Virus record (IMG/VR): IMGVR_UViG_3300027719_000004
Coordinates: 1-64,000 of that record
From: a virus
Length of the DNA: 64,000 bases
Strand: one strand, 5' to 3'
The translations under genes and the position numbers were made by a program. Numbering within the stretch: position 1 is the stretch's first letter; every line of letters starts with the position of its first letter. Shown here one piece after another: positions 47,689 through 57,815 of this stretch. Under the pieces are notes generated by a model. The model was not told where the DNA came from. It did no database searches and saw only the letters and a program-made list of their open reading frames with translations.

Positions 47689-48735
47689 ATGGCAACAGTT
47701 CAGATTGCAGGATCGACCCAGCTTGGGCGGGTAGCGGGATACCCAGATTATAGCTCAACTTCTACCAACACGATGACCCCGCTCATCTACGCCCAAAAGA
47801 CTCTGATCAAGTTCTACAAGAAGACCTTCCTGAGCGAGATCACCAACACTGACTACGAAGGTCAGATCAAGAGCTTTGGCGACAAGGTGCTTATTCGTAC
47901 CGTTCCTGACATGACTATCCGTGACTACGTTGTTGGTCAGGATCTGGTCTTTGAAACCCAAGAGTCCCCCAGCATCATGCTGGAGATCAACAAGGCAAAA
48001 TACTATGCCTTCAAGATCGAGAAGGTGACCGAAGTTCAGCAGGACATCAACCAGTTTGAGAAGTGGACCGCAGATGCTGCAGAGCAGCTGAAGATCCAGA
48101 TTGAAACTGCGTTCCTTACTGATGTCTTCAAGACCAACATCGCTACCAACACCTCTGCATACAACCGTGGTGCTGCAGCTACTGGTCTTGGCGGGATCTC
48201 CGGCAACTATATGCTGGGCGGTTCTGATGCAACCAAGGGTCTTGGCATCGTAAACCGTGGTGCTGCTTCTACTACGTTGGCAGCAGTCGATCCAATCGAC
48301 ATGATCATGGCAGCTGAGTCAGTCCTGACTGAGCAGGATACTCCACAGGACAGCAGCCGCTGGATGCTGGTTCCTACTTGGTTCTCCTACACCCTGCAGA
48401 CTTCAGAACTGCGTCGTGCTGATGGTGGTGGATCTCCTTCCAACCAAGGCGTGCTTGAGAATGGCAAGATTGGTCGTCTGGGTCAATTCACCCTGTACGT
48501 GTCCAACAACCTGCCTACCCACGCAACATCAACCAGTGCTGCAACATCGGCTCTGCCTTGTACCATCATCCCCTTCGGCCACAAACTGGGTATGACTTTC
48601 GCTACCCAGCTGACCGACACCGAAATGGTATCCAACCCATTCGGCTTTGGCAAGATGATGAAGGGCCTGACCGTGTACGGTTACAAATCAGTCAAGCAAG
48701 AAGTATTGGGTGCTTGTCTGGCCGCCCGTGCATAA
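47689..48735 (+). CDS. Major capsid protein
   Basis: 348 residues. N-terminal K-T-L-I-K-F-Y-K-K-T-F and a middle R-T-V-P-D-M-T-I-R-D-Y, G-Q-D-L and L-E-I-N-K-A-K-Y-Y-A-F-K fit HK97-fold capsids of podoviruses. Gene order portal-scaffold-capsid supports the call. A terminator follows. Confidence 0.85.
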   Translation: MATVQIAGSTQLGRVAGYPDYSSTSTNTMTPLIYAQKTLIKFYKKTFLSEITNTDYEGQIKSFGDKVLIRTVPDMTIRDYVVGQDLVFETQESPSIMLEINKAKYYAFKIEKVTEVQQDINQFEKWTADAAEQLKIQIETAFLTDVFKTNIATNTSAYNRGAAATGLGGISGNYMLGGSDATKGLGIVNRGAASTTLAAVDPIDMIMAAESVLTEQDTPQDSSRWMLVPTWFSYTLQTSELRRADGGGSPSNQGVLENGKIGRLGQFTLYVSNNLPTHATSTSAATSALPCTIIPFGHKLGMTFATQLTDTEMVSNPFGFGKMMKGLTVYGYKSVKQEVLGACLAARA

Positions 48736-48745
48736 TAACCTTAAC

Positions 48746-48769
48746 AGCCCCAGTGTAGCAGCTGGGGCT
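48746..48769 (+). terminator. Hairpin after the capsid gene
   Basis: 8-bp stem AGCCCCAG/CTGGGGCT with an 8-base loop. The T-run is weak, so it may only reduce transcription or protect RNA ends. Confidence 0.55.
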
Positions 48770-48790
48770 ATATAGCAAAGGAGAACTCTC

Positions 48791-49219
48791 ATGGCTATTA
48801 ACGCCGTCACCGTAGCATCCAAATTCAACCTGACTCCCCAGTCAGTGTCAGCTCGGATCAGTAAGTCTGTATTCCGTGTAGACTGTACTGCCCTCACCCT
48901 GTTCGCCATCGGCAACACTGACAACGTGACCTTCGCTGACATCCCGGCTGGCACCACTATTCTTGGTGGCTCAGTCAGCGTCATTACTCCTGCTACCAAC
49001 GCATCCGGCACCTGTACTGTTGCCTTGATCGTGGGTGGCGCATCTGGCACGACCTGCGTTGCTGCAACCACTGCCAAGACTGCAGGCGCTGTTAACGGCT
49101 CCATGGCCAACACAGTCACCTATGCAAACGCAGACACCGCTGTTCTTTCATTCGTTACCGCAACCGCCAGCAACACGGTCAACCCTATTGTTGAAGTGAC
49201 CCTGTATCTGATTGGTTAA
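48791..49219 (+). CDS. Head decoration-like protein (142 aa)
   Basis: AAAGGAGA site. Thr/Ala/Val-rich beta sequence following the capsid gene, as with decoration proteins. Bounded by two hairpins, which would give a high, separate transcript level. Confidence 0.6.
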   Translation: MAINAVTVASKFNLTPQSVSARISKSVFRVDCTALTLFAIGNTDNVTFADIPAGTTILGGSVSVITPATNASGTCTVALIVGGASGTTCVAATTAKTAGAVNGSMANTVTYANADTAVLSFVTATASNTVNPIVEVTLYLIG

Positions 49220-49226
49220 CACCGTT

Positions 49227-49248
49227 GCGGGGGCCTAAAAACCCCCGC
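49227..49248 (+). terminator. Hairpin GCGGGGG/CCCCCGC
   Basis: 7-bp GC stem, 8-base A-rich loop, followed by only two T. Possibly a partial terminator. Confidence 0.5.
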
Positions 49249-49269
49249 TTCATCAAGAGGTGGAAAGAG

Positions 49270-49572
49270 ATGCCCAAGTATATCATGCGTAAGTCAAACG
49301 GAGTCTGCTACCCCTACGAGTCCCACCGGCACCTTGAGTCAGATGAAAAGTACATGGTGTTTTCGGAAGGCGAGGAGCAAGAGGCTGAAGCGCCTGACCA
49401 GTTTGACAGAGCTGTAGCAATTATGCGTGCCGTCCACTCCATACCGGTGGAAGATTTTAATCGTCCCACAGCTGGAAGACCGGCCATGCCCAAGATCGGG
49501 ACCGTATCTGATCTAGCCGGTTTCAAAGTAACCTCTGAAGAAATCATCGCCGCTCTGGAGCAAACAAAATGA
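49270..49572 (+). CDS. Hypothetical head-tail region protein (100 aa)
   Basis: ATG 49270 with a GGTGGAAAGAG leader; earlier starts lie in the hairpin. Acidic with a central E-E-Q-E-A-E-A-P. Possibly a head completion protein by position. Confidence 0.5.
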   Translation: MPKYIMRKSNGVCYPYESHRHLESDEKYMVFSEGEEQEAEAPDQFDRAVAIMRAVHSIPVEDFNRPTAGRPAMPKIGTVSDLAGFKVTSEEIIAALEQTK

Positions 49573-50228
49573 CAGGCAAAGAGCTGATCACTAAAATGCG
49601 CTATCGTCTTGACGACGTTGTTGGTGCCAGCTCCAGCAGTCAGTGGAGTGACACCGAAATACTCTTCTATGCCGAAGCGGTGCAGTACGAGATAGCTGAA
49701 GAGTGCCGCTGTATCCACGATGCTACAAGCGAAGGATGTGAGGTAGCTGTGGTGGCTGGAGACAAAACTGTGCAGCTTGAAAGCCTGTCAGTAGAGCTGG
49801 AAAGCGCCTTTTTTATCTATGCTGACGGGAATACGCCTCTTGGCGTGCGTGCGTCACTTCAGGACTTAATTGACATCAATGCTTGGCCAGTTCCTTCTGT
49901 TGGCCTGCCAAGCGTTGTAGCACCCGTGAATTCCGATGGTCTTTACGCTTTCGACAAGGAGTTGTCAGTAGACGGGATTATCAAGGTTGTGACCACCAGA
50001 TTGCCTCTTAATTCTGTCACCTCGGCTGCCTCGTTAGAGCTCCCAGTCAAATACCAGCAACGTATTTTTAACGGCATGCTGCATCTGGCATTTGCACGTC
50101 CAGACACTGAGACCCAGAGTGTTACAAAATCAGAGCTCTACAAAAAGCTGTATGAGCTGGACAAAGAGATGATCAAGCGGACAGAAAACAGAGTACGCCC
50201 TAAGAAAATTAACCATCTGGTGTCCTGA
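49569..50228 (+). CDS. Head-tail adaptor/connector (219 aa)
   Basis: ATGA overlap. N-terminus M-R-Y-R-L-D-D with W-S-D-T-E-I-L-F-Y-A-E-A-V matches phage adaptor proteins (gp6 or tail tubular A type) that attach under the portal. Confidence 0.65.
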   Translation: MTGKELITKMRYRLDDVVGASSSSQWSDTEILFYAEAVQYEIAEECRCIHDATSEGCEVAVVAGDKTVQLESLSVELESAFFIYADGNTPLGVRASLQDLIDINAWPVPSVGLPSVVAPVNSDGLYAFDKELSVDGIIKVVTTRLPLNSVTSAASLELPVKYQQRIFNGMLHLAFARPDTETQSVTKSELYKKLYELDKEMIKRTENRVRPKKINHLVS

Positions 50229-51574
50229 TGTCACAAGCCATCCTATTCAAGAAATGCCTTGGCTACACTGACTCTTCTTCGGTAGCCACTCAAGGTCACA
50301 ACTTTGAGACAGGAGAAACCCAGTTGATAGGTTGTGCTAACACCACGACAACGGACGATGGAGCCATTGAAAAAATACCTGCTCTCGTCCCAGTGGTCAC
50401 GCATACCAACCCGATCACGTCGGTATCATCTGGACAGCGCATGTTCTTCAGTGACAGCATCAACACCTATGAATACGTTGGTGGCACTACCCCAGTCGTC
50501 ACACGGTTCCCCTTGGTGGCTGGTCCAATGATTCACACCCCTGTTGATGTCAGGCTGGCAACATCCAGCAAAGTCTACAAGTCGACACACCCGACAGGTG
50601 CGGTGGCCGAAGCGACAGTCGGAACCAACCCAGATCCTGACGACTCAATCGCCTACGCAGGCCAACCGGTATTTGATGGCGGGTTCGTTCTTGGGTCACG
50701 GATCTACGGGCACAAAGGCAAGTTTCTCACCTATTCAAAGGGGTATCATTATGACCTGTGGGACATCGGCGATGGATTCATTGGGCATCAGTTTGATTGC
50801 CTACGGGCCGGTGCTATTCCTAGCTGTGTTGTGGTGGCTCACGCCGAAGGAATAAGCCTGTATCTGGGCGGAGATCCAATGGCCCCACAGACCATCAAGA
50901 AGTTCTACCCCTGTGCCTTTATTGACAACACCCTCTACAGCGGGTTCATCAGTAAGGCTCTGGGCCATGGACATGTCTTCCTTTGTGCTGACGGCATCTA
51001 CATGGCAGCCCAAGACGGATCTATATCTCGCCTCACAGAGAGCAACCTTGAACATGTAGACCTGCTGAACGACACCTATGCTGGTGCTGTCGTTGCGGGT
51101 GGCAAGTATCTGGCCTATGGCAACAACATCTGCCTAGAATATGACTTCACCACCAAAGCCGTCATGCTGAGAGCTGGTGGAGTAGCCGGAATCTGCCAAC
51201 GTGGTGATACCGCCTATGTCGCAACAGGCTCAACGCTACAGTCAATCGGTACTGCCCAGAACGAGTCTGTAGCAAGCTCTGTTACACTGCCCTACGCCTA
51301 CCTTGGGTCAGACGGCAGAAAGTCCTTCAGCGACCTGTACTTCACCGGAGAACTAACTGGAGACATGGAAATTGTCTGCCGTGACCAGACAGACCCAGAA
51401 GAGCCTATCCGCTGGACTCTGGGAGTCTCTGATCTGGGTGTCGTCCAGAACCGCAGGATCAAACTTCCAAAAGGGACAGTGGGAAGCAAGGTGTCGTTTC
51501 AGTTTAACGTCAGTGCTGGCAGGTTTAGGATGGAAGAAGCCCGTATTGTGTTTGAGTCAGGTAATCGCCGGTAA
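50228..51574 (+). CDS. Tail tubular/stabilisation-like protein (448 aa)
   Basis: Beta-type, blade-like spacing. Cys and Gly conserved pattern, F-K-K-C-L-G-Y near the N-terminus. Lies after the connector. Likely the tail hub or a needle/stabiliser. Confidence 0.6.
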   Translation: MSQAILFKKCLGYTDSSSVATQGHNFETGETQLIGCANTTTTDDGAIEKIPALVPVVTHTNPITSVSSGQRMFFSDSINTYEYVGGTTPVVTRFPLVAGPMIHTPVDVRLATSSKVYKSTHPTGAVAEATVGTNPDPDDSIAYAGQPVFDGGFVLGSRIYGHKGKFLTYSKGYHYDLWDIGDGFIGHQFDCLRAGAIPSCVVVAHAEGISLYLGGDPMAPQTIKKFYPCAFIDNTLYSGFISKALGHGHVFLCADGIYMAAQDGSISRLTESNLEHVDLLNDTYAGAVVAGGKYLAYGNNICLEYDFTTKAVMLRAGGVAGICQRGDTAYVATGSTLQSIGTAQNESVASSVTLPYAYLGSDGRKSFSDLYFTGELTGDMEIVCRDQTDPEEPIRWTLGVSDLGVVQNRRIKLPKGTVGSKVSFQFNVSAGRFRMEEARIVFESGNRR

Positions 51575-53514
51575 TGGCAACCACCCCTACTACTCCGGGC
51601 ATGGGGTATGAAGAAGCACTGTATCGTGGTGCTGCCATGTCATGTCTAAGGAGGCTGAAGGACGCAAACAAAGGGCTGACCATCTTCCACGGCACGTATC
51701 AGTTGCCAAACGGCGTAGAGGTGTTTTGCAATGTCTGTGGGAATAAAGAAGACGTTTATGTGAGGGTTCCTGCAACATCGTCATCAACTCCAGTCACCAC
51801 CCCAATGATAAGCATAAGCGGGGTTATGTTGCACCCGCGCCAAGGTTTCGTGCATATCATATCCCACAAGGACGGGGAAGAATGGAAGACTGAGTTGTAC
51901 GGTGTGTCTGGCGGCTGGAGAGATGGAAAAGAGCCGCTTGTCACCAATTACATATATCCCCTAGTAGATAGTGACAACGCTTCGTTTGGACTTACAAAAT
52001 CAGGCGACTCTATGGCTGGGCGTTTTATGCTTAAGGAGGGCAACTACGGGAACCTGTATTGGCATAACGACAAGACGGATAGCAAGTCGGTGCTTTTATC
52101 TTGGAAGGGTACTCCGTCACGACACTTCAGACTTGGCAGCGACACATACATAAATGGTTTTGTTGATCAAGAAACCACTTCCCCCGGAATAGTAGAGGAC
52201 ACGTATTACTATACTTCGTTCACTCCAAATATATATAAGGGCGGCGTATTGTTTATGGCGGCTCCCAAATATAACTGGCCCAGATCCGGTCAAGATAGAT
52301 GCTTGGTACTTGGGGCAATGCAGGATAATGAAGGCATAGTGTGGATTGTGACGCAGTCAGACAGGTATGAGGTGCCTAAATACATCTTCATTTTTTCTGA
52401 CGGCTACAGAATAGACGCAGACGAAGAGTCTGAAAAAACTGATTACCTGTACAACAATACCGGCGTCACACTTGTTTTTGAAAAGAACTATCCTACCGAT
52501 AAAGGCATATACACAATGCTCTGGAAGGGTGGAGGGGTAGTAAATGGATGGTCTTTCATAGCAGAATACAACACCGGCAGACAAGGTCTACCTTGGTTTG
52601 GGAATGCCAGCGGGACAGAATTTGTTTGCCCGAATGGGAACAAAATATCGGTATCTGGGACCATGACTGCAAAGGAAGCCACTTATGGGGTGTATTCCGA
52701 ACCTGATGCAGTATGTTCTGGAGGGTCTTTCACGGCGACGTACGAGGGTAATGATTTTTTTGAGTATAAGGGCGACAGCCTCATATCGGCGGAAATAAGT
52801 TTTGCTTTTGCAACAGCTACGGCTAAGTCGGCTACCTCCGTTGGAGTAAAAGTGTTCAGGGGCGATTTCGATGTATTGTATGATCCAGAGCAGTATACTC
52901 CGCAACCACTTGTGGCTGTAGGTGGAACAGAAACCATAGTGATAGGCCAAGGCGTTTTTATAAACACTACTGGCGGTGAGGGAGAGATCAAGATAACCTA
53001 CTCTGGGTTTACGGTGGTAGACGGTATTGTCACTGAGGCACCATGCGCTATGGACGGAGATGACACAGCAGCCGGAACAATCACGGCTACGGACGCATGC
53101 GGTGGCACAGCTATATGGAAGGCAAGGCTGCCTAATGGAATATGGATTGAGACAGGCTTCACGTATTTTGGCTGCACAGGATATAGTTGCTGTGACGAGT
53201 TCGGCCACTTTTTCCCAGCCGACTGGCCTTTTTGCGGGAATCATTACTCGATGGATACCACGTGTAAATTTTTCTGGAGCCAGTCGAATGGGTACGCCAC
53301 AAGTGAGCAAATATCGCAAACACGTAAAAGCTATGCGGCATGGGGCTGGTTTTATACTAATCTCGGATATCCTTATGAGACGCCACTAGCGGGCTCATAT
53401 GCTGGAGATCGGGGCGGTTCTCCGCCACCACCACCAACTGATGTACTGGAGAACGGTGAGGGTTATACTCTCTTGCCTATGTATAAGTCAGCTTCCAAGT
53501 GGGTGTGCCCATGA
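51574..53514 (+). CDS. Tail protein, 646 aa
   Basis: Shares one base with the previous stop. N-terminal Cys pair C-N-V-C (~52-55), then long beta-type region with many Trp and Tyr. A Pro-rich run (P-P-P-P-P-T) lies near residue 610. From about 52 kb the DNA is visibly AT-richer than the head genes. Confidence 0.55.
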   Translation: MATTPTTPGMGYEEALYRGAAMSCLRRLKDANKGLTIFHGTYQLPNGVEVFCNVCGNKEDVYVRVPATSSSTPVTTPMISISGVMLHPRQGFVHIISHKDGEEWKTELYGVSGGWRDGKEPLVTNYIYPLVDSDNASFGLTKSGDSMAGRFMLKEGNYGNLYWHNDKTDSKSVLLSWKGTPSRHFRLGSDTYINGFVDQETTSPGIVEDTYYYTSFTPNIYKGGVLFMAAPKYNWPRSGQDRCLVLGAMQDNEGIVWIVTQSDRYEVPKYIFIFSDGYRIDADEESEKTDYLYNNTGVTLVFEKNYPTDKGIYTMLWKGGGVVNGWSFIAEYNTGRQGLPWFGNASGTEFVCPNGNKISVSGTMTAKEATYGVYSEPDAVCSGGSFTATYEGNDFFEYKGDSLISAEISFAFATATAKSATSVGVKVFRGDFDVLYDPEQYTPQPLVAVGGTETIVIGQGVFINTTGGEGEIKITYSGFTVVDGIVTEAPCAMDGDDTAAGTITATDACGGTAIWKARLPNGIWIETGFTYFGCTGYSCCDEFGHFFPADWPFCGNHYSMDTTCKFFWSQSNGYATSEQISQTRKSYAAWGWFYTNLGYPYETPLAGSYAGDRGGSPPPPPTDVLENGEGYTLLPMYKSASKWVCP

Positions 53515-54647
53515 ATTGCGATTGGCCCACACTATGTACTAAGTTCACATGCCTAGAACCGGGGTCTACGCCTACAGGCGAGGGCGAATGTTTTTCTGCT
53601 GCTGACGGATCTGACGCATCCATACTGGGTCACAATATATCCACTGACTATATAGCCAATTTAGCTGGTGTGCAAATACCTATAATGGACACAAAAAGGA
53701 TATTCAGCGCGTCGGCATCACTTAATGTAACGGCACCAACTCCTACAAAAGTGTATATGGCTGAAGGCGGAACATTTTGGTGTTTTGATGTTGGATCTAC
53801 TGGGCGCTCTTATAAGGTAAAAGAGGACTGCACAATTATTGCTTCGACGCTACATTATTTAGATCTTCGTTATGGAGTATGTCTATATAGGCAAAATACT
53901 GAAACAGTAAAATTTGACGTATCAACAAGCAGCACAAATACATTTAAAGATCCTTGGCAAACAGAGTCTGTTGGTAGTATAAAATTATATGGAGGGGCAA
54001 AAAGGAATTGGACTTGTCTATGTAAGGAAGAGTGGTTTCTAGTTAAAGACGGAATAAAGAGACTTATAGCTACTTCGCAGTACCAGCCATTAACAGGCAT
54101 GGACGAGTTTGCTAAAGATCATGGGTCACTATTTGATCCTCAGTACACTGGTATACCTGACTTGGAACTTATTATAGACTTGATGCCGGTATCCTCAAGT
54201 GATGCTATACCTTGGGATGATGAGCTTAGATACCACGGCCATTATAGCTATAGAGGTAATCCTGAATTTGATGATAATTTTGTAAAGGCTGACGGAGGAT
54301 GCAGAGACTATTTTTACCCAGCGTGGTGCAGGGGGCTACAGAAAGATCCGTTATGGGAGAGCGCTGCAGCAAGCAGGTATATGTTGTCTTGGGATGCAAA
54401 TACGCTGCCAGCAATAAACTCGACATTCGCCCCGTCAGCGATAACGGTTGATCCGCTGCCGGTAGGATCTTTTGTGAAGCACCCGAAGGTTGGTGAGGTC
54501 TGGCAGTTTCTGGTTGCAAAGCGTGCAGGAGGGTATGCCTTAGACACGTCTCCCGTTATTGACGAGATGGTCTTAGCGTCACTTGCAAAAAACAATGTAA
54601 GCCCACAGCAAGGGACAATGCTGTATTATCCTATAGGAGTTTATTGA
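53511..54647 (+). CDS. Tail or adhesin protein (378 aa)
   Basis: ATG 53511 in an ATGA overlap. N-terminal C-x6-C-x4-C cluster; beta-type remainder. AT-rich codons suggest recent acquisition. No family. Confidence 0.5.
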   Translation: MNCDWPTLCTKFTCLEPGSTPTGEGECFSAADGSDASILGHNISTDYIANLAGVQIPIMDTKRIFSASASLNVTAPTPTKVYMAEGGTFWCFDVGSTGRSYKVKEDCTIIASTLHYLDLRYGVCLYRQNTETVKFDVSTSSTNTFKDPWQTESVGSIKLYGGAKRNWTCLCKEEWFLVKDGIKRLIATSQYQPLTGMDEFAKDHGSLFDPQYTGIPDLELIIDLMPVSSSDAIPWDDELRYHGHYSYRGNPEFDDNFVKADGGCRDYFYPAWCRGLQKDPLWESAAASRYMLSWDANTLPAINSTFAPSAITVDPLPVGSFVKHPKVGEVWQFLVAKRAGGYALDTSPVIDEMVLASLAKNNVSPQQGTMLYYPIGVY

Positions 54648-54649
54648 CC

Positions 54650-55054
54650 ATGATGAACAATAATTGGCAGAGGATGAACATTTGGATTAAATTAAGTAAC
54701 CGTTTTGACTATAATGAATACGCCAGCGCCTGTGTAGCTGATGGCTGCCAGCCGCACTCACCACTTGAGTTCGCCCAAAAGGCAGGCATGGTGTCATGCG
54801 GTCTTGCCACATTCCCGGAACTTCCGGTTGCCGAAGCATATCTTAAATTTATCTCACTCAATCAACAGGCGTTCAGCCCACCACCGCTGCAAAACGTACA
54901 GCCTCAGACTGGGGCAACACCACCGTCTGCAGATGGACTGCCAGCGTTCACCACGCAGAAAGTTAAAATAACCTTTGAGGACGGACATACAGAGGAGCAG
55001 GAGATAAGGACAATACAGAGCAAGCCATGCTGTGGTGGAGGAGCTGTAAAGTGA
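54650..55054 (+). CDS. Small tail-region protein with C-terminal Cys (134 aa)
   Basis: Two adjacent ATG (54650, 54653). Pro/Gln-rich linker, then V-K-I-T-F-E-D-G-H-T-E-E-Q-E and a K-P-C-C-G-G-G end that recurs in phage proteins before fibres. Confidence 0.55.
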   Translation: MMNNNWQRMNIWIKLSNRFDYNEYASACVADGCQPHSPLEFAQKAGMVSCGLATFPELPVAEAYLKFISLNQQAFSPPPLQNVQPQTGATPPSADGLPAFTTQKVKITFEDGHTEEQEIRTIQSKPCCGGGAVK

Positions 55055-55308
55055 TAGGTGGCCTTATTACGCAGTCGCTTACTGCTTATGCAATAACTTT
55101 TGTTATAGCTTCAAGCAGTTTGTTTGAGCCGTTAAGGCTTTGGTTTATCAGTAAAACCCCGATGCTAAGGATAGGCAACAACAAGCACATGGTTGAGTGC
55201 CGCATGTGTATGGGGTTCCATGTAGCCCTACTCGTTTGCAACACTGACTGGAAGATGGTTTTGCCTGTTTACGGGCTGTCGTACTTCATGGCGACACAGG
55301 AGAGGTGA
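55051..55308 (+). CDS. DUF1360-like membrane protein (85 aa)
   Basis: GTG overlaps the upstream TGA, GGAGGAG site. C-R-M-C-M-G-F-H (~54) fits DUF1360 (C-x2-C-x-G-F). Two hydrophobic helices flank it. Unknown role; present in many phages. Confidence 0.6.
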   Translation: MIGGLITQSLTAYAITFVIASSSLFEPLRLWFISKTPMLRIGNNKHMVECRMCMGFHVALLVCNTDWKMVLPVYGLSYFMATQER

Positions 55309-55309
55309 T

Positions 55310-55741
55310 ATGGGCGTTATGACGCTAACTGACGTTGGTGCGATGGATTTCCTAAGTAGGATCACAAACGGCGTGCTGCCAACTGGCGGTGGCGGGATGA
55401 CTTTACATCTGTTCACCAACGATGTGACTCCAACCGACGCAAGTGTTGTGTCTGATTTTTTTGAGGCAAATGCAGTTGGTTACGCAGCCCAACCATTAGT
55501 TTACGGTGCATGGGTGGTATACAACGATGCCGGAATAGCGACTTCTAAATCCACTGCAAGAGCCTTTACGTTTGGTGGTGAGCTTGTTGGGGCCACACAT
55601 ATTTACGGATCATATATCCTGAATGCCCAAGGGTTGCTGGTGGGGGCTGGCAAGCTGACTACACCGCAGGCCATAACGACTGAAGGTGCAGTGGTTTCCG
55701 TCACACCCAAGATAAGGATGTCAAAAGGCACAGTATTATAA
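55310..55741 (+). CDS. Structural protein, adhesin-associated (143 aa)
   Basis: H-L-F-T-N-D-V-T-P-T-D at ~34 is a theme of small tail proteins. Compare 7048. Beta-type. AGGAG site lost in the overlap. Confidence 0.55.
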   Translation: MGVMTLTDVGAMDFLSRITNGVLPTGGGGMTLHLFTNDVTPTDASVVSDFFEANAVGYAAQPLVYGAWVVYNDAGIATSKSTARAFTFGGELVGATHIYGSYILNAQGLLVGAGKLTTPQAITTEGAVVSVTPKIRMSKGTVL

Positions 55742-55754
55742 AGGAGCTTTAGTC

Positions 55755-56051
55755 ATGATATATGCAAGTGTTTACAACGCAGGAATTACTTCTGTAGCCC
55801 CGAATGAATACCTTAATCTGCAACCAAACGTAGGATTTGAGGCAGTGGTCCATAACATCTCGCATGGCGGTAAAGCCCAGCTTGAGATTTTTGATGGTAA
55901 CAACTCTATCGTGGTGGATACTCAAAATGAGGCTGGTAGCTGGATGGGTATGTACTTGCACTCTACAAACACTTACTTCTACAGGGTAAAAAACATCGAC
56001 TCTGCCAACCAATATATGGGGGCTGACGGCGTGGTGACAAAGGAGTCGTGA
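55755..56051 (+). CDS. Hypothetical tail-region protein (98 aa)
   Basis: AAGGAG site. Beta-sandwich-like spacing. No family. Confidence 0.5.
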   Translation: MIYASVYNAGITSVAPNEYLNLQPNVGFEAVVHNISHGGKAQLEIFDGNNSIVVDTQNEAGSWMGMYLHSTNTYFYRVKNIDSANQYMGADGVVTKES

Positions 56052-56052
56052 T

Positions 56053-56454
56053 ATGGGTATACGAATACTGAATGACATGACTGGCAGAAGGACTATCACG
56101 GGGTTTGGCAGCAATGAGTATTTTGGCAAACAACACTTTGGCGCTGGATTATCTGAAACAGACGTGGTGCTTGCCGGTAACGTGATCGACCTGTCTCTTG
56201 GCAACAGCTTCACCAAGACCATAAGCGGTGCAACCACCTTGTCTGTAATAAATGCTCCGGCGGCAGGAAGGGTGTCCACGTTCATGCTGACACTCATAAA
56301 TCCGGCCACCAATGTCACATTTTTTTCTGGGGTTAAGTGGCCCGCTGGGGCTAGTCCGGGGCTGACCACCTCCGGCAAGGATATGCTGGGATTTCTAACT
56401 TCTGACGGCGGGGCTACTTGGATGGCTTTTGTTGTAGGCAAGGATCTCAAGTGA
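56053..56454 (+). CDS. Fibre-type beta protein (133 aa)
   Basis: Middle: T-I-S-G-A-T-T-L-S-V, then V-K-W-P-A-G-A-S-P-G-L-T, as in the fibre gene at 12614. Probably a fibre tip domain. Confidence 0.55.
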   Translation: MGIRILNDMTGRRTITGFGSNEYFGKQHFGAGLSETDVVLAGNVIDLSLGNSFTKTISGATTLSVINAPAAGRVSTFMLTLINPATNVTFFSGVKWPAGASPGLTTSGKDMLGFLTSDGGATWMAFVVGKDLK

Positions 56455-57815
56455 GTATTAAGGATATTATATTAGCAGCAGCTTCGGCACCAAAAGAGCC
56501 TAACTTCTGGATGTCTGCAGACTACTATTCATCTTACACATACCCCCAGCCATCTCAGCAAAAATCTAACATGGCTGTATCTGCTAACGGGAACGTACTA
56601 TCGTGGTCAATTGGCAACATCGATAGCGCATACGAGTCTGTGGCAGTATTCAGGGATATTGACGGAAACCTCCTGTGGAAAAAAAGGTTTGATATTTCGG
56701 GGTATAATAAGAACGCAAAAATTGGAGCTGGGGCAGTTGACGACAGCGACAACTGCTATATAAGTTTAAGTGCCAACCCCGGAACAGGCTATTATTATTT
56801 TGTGCAAGTGTTCAAGTATAACAAGCAGGGTAGCCTGATATGGTCGAAACAAATTAGGCCAGTCACGATAGGCGGTACGCTATCATTCAACAGTCCGGTC
56901 CAATCCGTAATACACACAGACGGAAACCTGTATATTTTAGTCAGCGGCTACTACGGATACGATGCGGCGGTTCTTCTATCTCTCACTAATGGCGGAGTCT
57001 ATAGATTTGCTACTGCGTTTACTGTTAACTCACAAAACCCTTTCGTACCTTATTCGTTGTCTGTCAGCGGCACATCTATAGTTGTAGCTGGGTACAAAGG
57101 GGTATACGCCAGAACCACAACATCAGGCAGCATTGCCTCTGGGATTCGGTATCTGTCCGCAAATACTACTTGGACTCCAAACGGTGTTAAGCTTAATCCT
57201 GATGGGTCTTTTTACATAACAGGTGCAAGGGACTCTACGACGGGGGCTATAGTGGTCAAAGTGGGGGCAGACGAAGGGGTACTAGCACAAGTGTCGCTTG
57301 GTCCGTCGTCCGGCAATTTGACGTTCCCCCTAAGCGTGGACGTGGGCGCAGATGGGAATCTGTATATGGGGTATAGCAGCACAGTCAGAACTGGAGGTAA
57401 CTTCGACTACGGCATTACGTCACTCACTTCATCGCTTACGCATAGATTTACTTCCATGGTGTACGGTACTGTTGCCGCATCTGGATATGTCGGATCAGTG
57501 CATGCGGATACGGCCAACAGGAGCTTTTACGTATGTATCCCGACGTATGTGTCTGCGGCAAACGGGTACGCAAATATACTTATTAAAGGCAAGAGTGATC
57601 AAGCTGCTGTGTATAAGACGTTTCAACCAGTTGCTGGTAACACTATATCATACAACCCAGTCGGCAGTCCTATAACTGCTACAGCGGTTGGTGCGTACAC
57701 GGGGCCGCATGGCATATACCCAAGTAATGTCACTGGTTATATTTTATCTGAGGCAGTGGCCGAGACGGTGGTTACGACTGACACTACAAAGACGTTGTGG
57801 AGCGCAGTATTATGA
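56451..57815 (+). CDS. Beta-propeller-like tail protein (454 aa)
   Basis: GTG overlaps the upstream TGA (GTGA). Repeats of about 45-60 residues with D-G-N-L/S-Y-I/M blades (D-G-N-L-Y-I-L, D-G-S-F-Y-I-T, D-G-N-L-Y-M-G), typical of propellers. AT-rich first half. Adhesin or spike. Confidence 0.6.
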   Translation: MSIKDIILAAASAPKEPNFWMSADYYSSYTYPQPSQQKSNMAVSANGNVLSWSIGNIDSAYESVAVFRDIDGNLLWKKRFDISGYNKNAKIGAGAVDDSDNCYISLSANPGTGYYYFVQVFKYNKQGSLIWSKQIRPVTIGGTLSFNSPVQSVIHTDGNLYILVSGYYGYDAAVLLSLTNGGVYRFATAFTVNSQNPFVPYSLSVSGTSIVVAGYKGVYARTTTSGSIASGIRYLSANTTWTPNGVKLNPDGSFYITGARDSTTGAIVVKVGADEGVLAQVSLGPSSGNLTFPLSVDVGADGNLYMGYSSTVRTGGNFDYGITSLTSSLTHRFTSMVYGTVAASGYVGSVHADTANRSFYVCIPTYVSAANGYANILIKGKSDQAAVYKTFQPVAGNTISYNPVGSPITATAVGAYTGPHGIYPSNVTGYILSEAVAETVVTTDTTKTLWSAVL

